Below, in pieces: positions 63,191 through 64,000 of a DNA stretch of 64,000 nt. Source of the DNA: Coriaria nepalensis. Lineage: Eukaryota > Streptophyta > Magnoliopsida > Cucurbitales > Coriariaceae. The position numbers and the translations under genes were made by a program. The DNA is taken from contig CP114481.1 in assembly GCA_027186245.1 (NCBI GenBank), positions 26,629,501 to 26,693,500 of the forward strand, in the 5' to 3' direction. Numbering within the stretch: the stretch's first letter is position 1; every line of letters starts with the position of its first letter. The notes under the pieces were generated by a model that was not told where the DNA came from, made no database searches, and worked only from the letters and a program-made list of their open reading frames with translations.

Positions 63191-64000
63191 GAATGATTTA
63201 ATGACTGGATGAGATTCAATGACATTACTTTAAGGCTAAACAAATGCATTGTTGCCTTCAATAGATTAACTGCAAGTTATGCACGAAAGTCATGTTTAAA
63301 GGCCGAATTTCGTTCGAAGCAATTTAGAATGATTTAATGACTAAAAGAGACGCAACAATATGACTTTAAGGCTAAAAAAATGCATAGTTGCCTTCAATAG
63401 ATCAATTACAAGTTATGCATGAAAGTCGTGTCTTAAATACAAAAATAGAATTGGTTCGAAGTGCTTTCAAACAATTTAATGATATGAAAAGACTCAATGA
63501 TATACTTTTTAAGGCTAAAATAATGCATTGTTGTCGTCAATAAATTAATTGCAAGTTATGTAAGAAAATCATGTTTGAAGGGTGAAAATAGAATTCGTTC
63601 AACTTAATTTAGAATGATTTAATGACTGGATGAGACTCAATGACATTACTTTAAGGCTAAACAAATGCATTGTTGCCTTCAATAGATTAACTGCAACTTA
63701 TGCACGAAAGTCATGTTTAAAGGCCGAATTTCGTTCGAAGCAATTTAGAATGATTTAATGACTAAAAGAGACGCAATAATATGACTTTAAGGCTAAAAAA
63801 ATGCATAGTTGCCTTCAATAGATCAATTACAAGTTATGCATGAAAGTCGTGTCTTAAATACAAAAAAAGAATTGGTTCGAAGTGCTTTCAAACAATTTAA
63901 AGAATTGAAAAGACTGAATGATATACTTTTTAAGGCTAAAATAATGCATTGTTGTCGTCAATAAATTAATTGCAAGTTATGTAAGAAAATCATGTTTGAA
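63191..64000. repeat. Right-edge trimers; the last one cut by the window
   Basis: The trimer at 63191-63611 has gagattcaatgacattac and gcaacaatatg and matches the first unit of the 4.5-kb repeat. The trimer from 63612 starts like the second unit (gcaacttatg, aaaaaaagaattgg) but has aaagaattg and, in C, gctaaaataatgc with gttgtcgtc instead of aaaatattgc. It is cut after 389 bases, so the array continues beyond the window. Confidence 0.88.

Larger units (their letters stand above)
1..64000. repeat. Satellite DNA array, 421-bp A-B-C trimer, fills the window
   Basis: From base 1 to base 64000 the sequence parses without gaps into head-to-tail units of three related monomers, all on the same strand. 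I located every unit start by the A-monomer opening (gaatgattta or variant) after the end of C. The unit lengths sum exactly to the window: 147 complete trimers, six 285-bp short units and a final 389-bp partial trimer. Nothing interrupts the array: no transposon, gene or unique spacer. All reading frames are broken by frequent stops, and 421 is not a multiple of three, so the frame shifts at each trimer. Array size and monomer length are typical of eukaryotic centromeric or pericentromeric satellites; the location and species are not shown by the sequence. Confidence 0.98.

Noticed and set aside
1..64000. CRISPR array or other prokaryotic repeat system
   Set aside because: There are no unique spacers between short direct repeats; the units are continuous, of about 140 bp, all related to one another and form multi-kilobase higher-order repeats typical of eukaryotic satellites.
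1..64000. Long terminal repeat or transposon-derived tandem array
   Set aside because: No coding remnant, terminal inverted repeat, primer-binding site or polypurine tract was seen, and the unit consists of three related monomers, which fits a satellite of monomeric origin.

Overview
The whole 64 kb window is one uninterrupted satellite-DNA array. I see no protein-coding gene, RNA gene, transposon or unique sequence. The basic unit is a 421-bp trimer of three diverged monomers, A (136 bp), B (142 bp) and C (143 bp), all in the same orientation. Parsing from base 1, every base falls into 148 trimers (the last cut off at 64000) plus six 285-bp units that lack about one monomer. Of the complete trimers, eight are 420 bp, two are 422 bp and one is 441 bp (a 20-bp tandem duplication); the rest are 421 bp. 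The reference trimer is about 30% GC (hand count: A 36%, B 30%, C 24%).

This structure (nucleosome-sized monomers, multi-kilobase higher-order repeats, no genes) indicates a eukaryotic centromeric, pericentromeric or other heterochromatic block, probably from a long-read assembly. I cannot name the species. Many class-defining variants are CpG versus TpG/CpA differences, which fits a genome that methylates satellite DNA, but this is inference.

Layout, using lower-case letters for trimer classes recognised by shared variants. 1-862: b/a-type trimers. 863-8439: three copies of a six-trimer repeat (about 2,525 bp; c b d e f g), the first altered by an 842-bp duplication. 8440-11386: h i g j k f g. 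11387-14754: mosaic of l, m and a types. 14755-20648: two near-identical tandem copies of a seven-trimer repeat (2,947 bp). 20649-21911: d, e, h. 21912-28222: four-trimer repeat (about 1,683 bp; g j k f/h). 28223-34955: mosaic, including the most diverged trimer and a run of three sister trimers. 34956-55042: four copies of a roughly 4,496-bp repeat (ten trimers plus one B-C dimer), the second enlarged by a 2,105-bp internal duplication. 55043-60094: return of the 1,684-bp j k f g repeat. 60095-62905: partial copy of the 4,496-bp repeat. 62906-63190: A/B-hybrid short unit. 63191-64000: further trimers.

Diagnostic features of the classes: a, A starts gaatgatttaacg and C has gttatcgtc; b, tacggct, gctgcc, gtgtgttaaatac, ggctaacataatg; c, gcatgattta and cagtagatc; d, cattcgaagtaattta and aatgtatag; e, ggatgggactc and aggctgaattt; f, gacctga and gaggataaacaaacgc; g, gatgacactc and gttgacttc; h, gattcactgc and gttattaatg; i, gagacacaatg and tatatttaatg; j, tgtttactggcc and ggttctaag; k, gacattac; l, gttatggacg and gtcagg; m, ggcaaaaaaaatgc.

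The most interesting observation is a 17-bp CENP-B-box-like sequence found in the A monomer only, so about once per trimer, and degraded in several classes mainly at its CpG positions.
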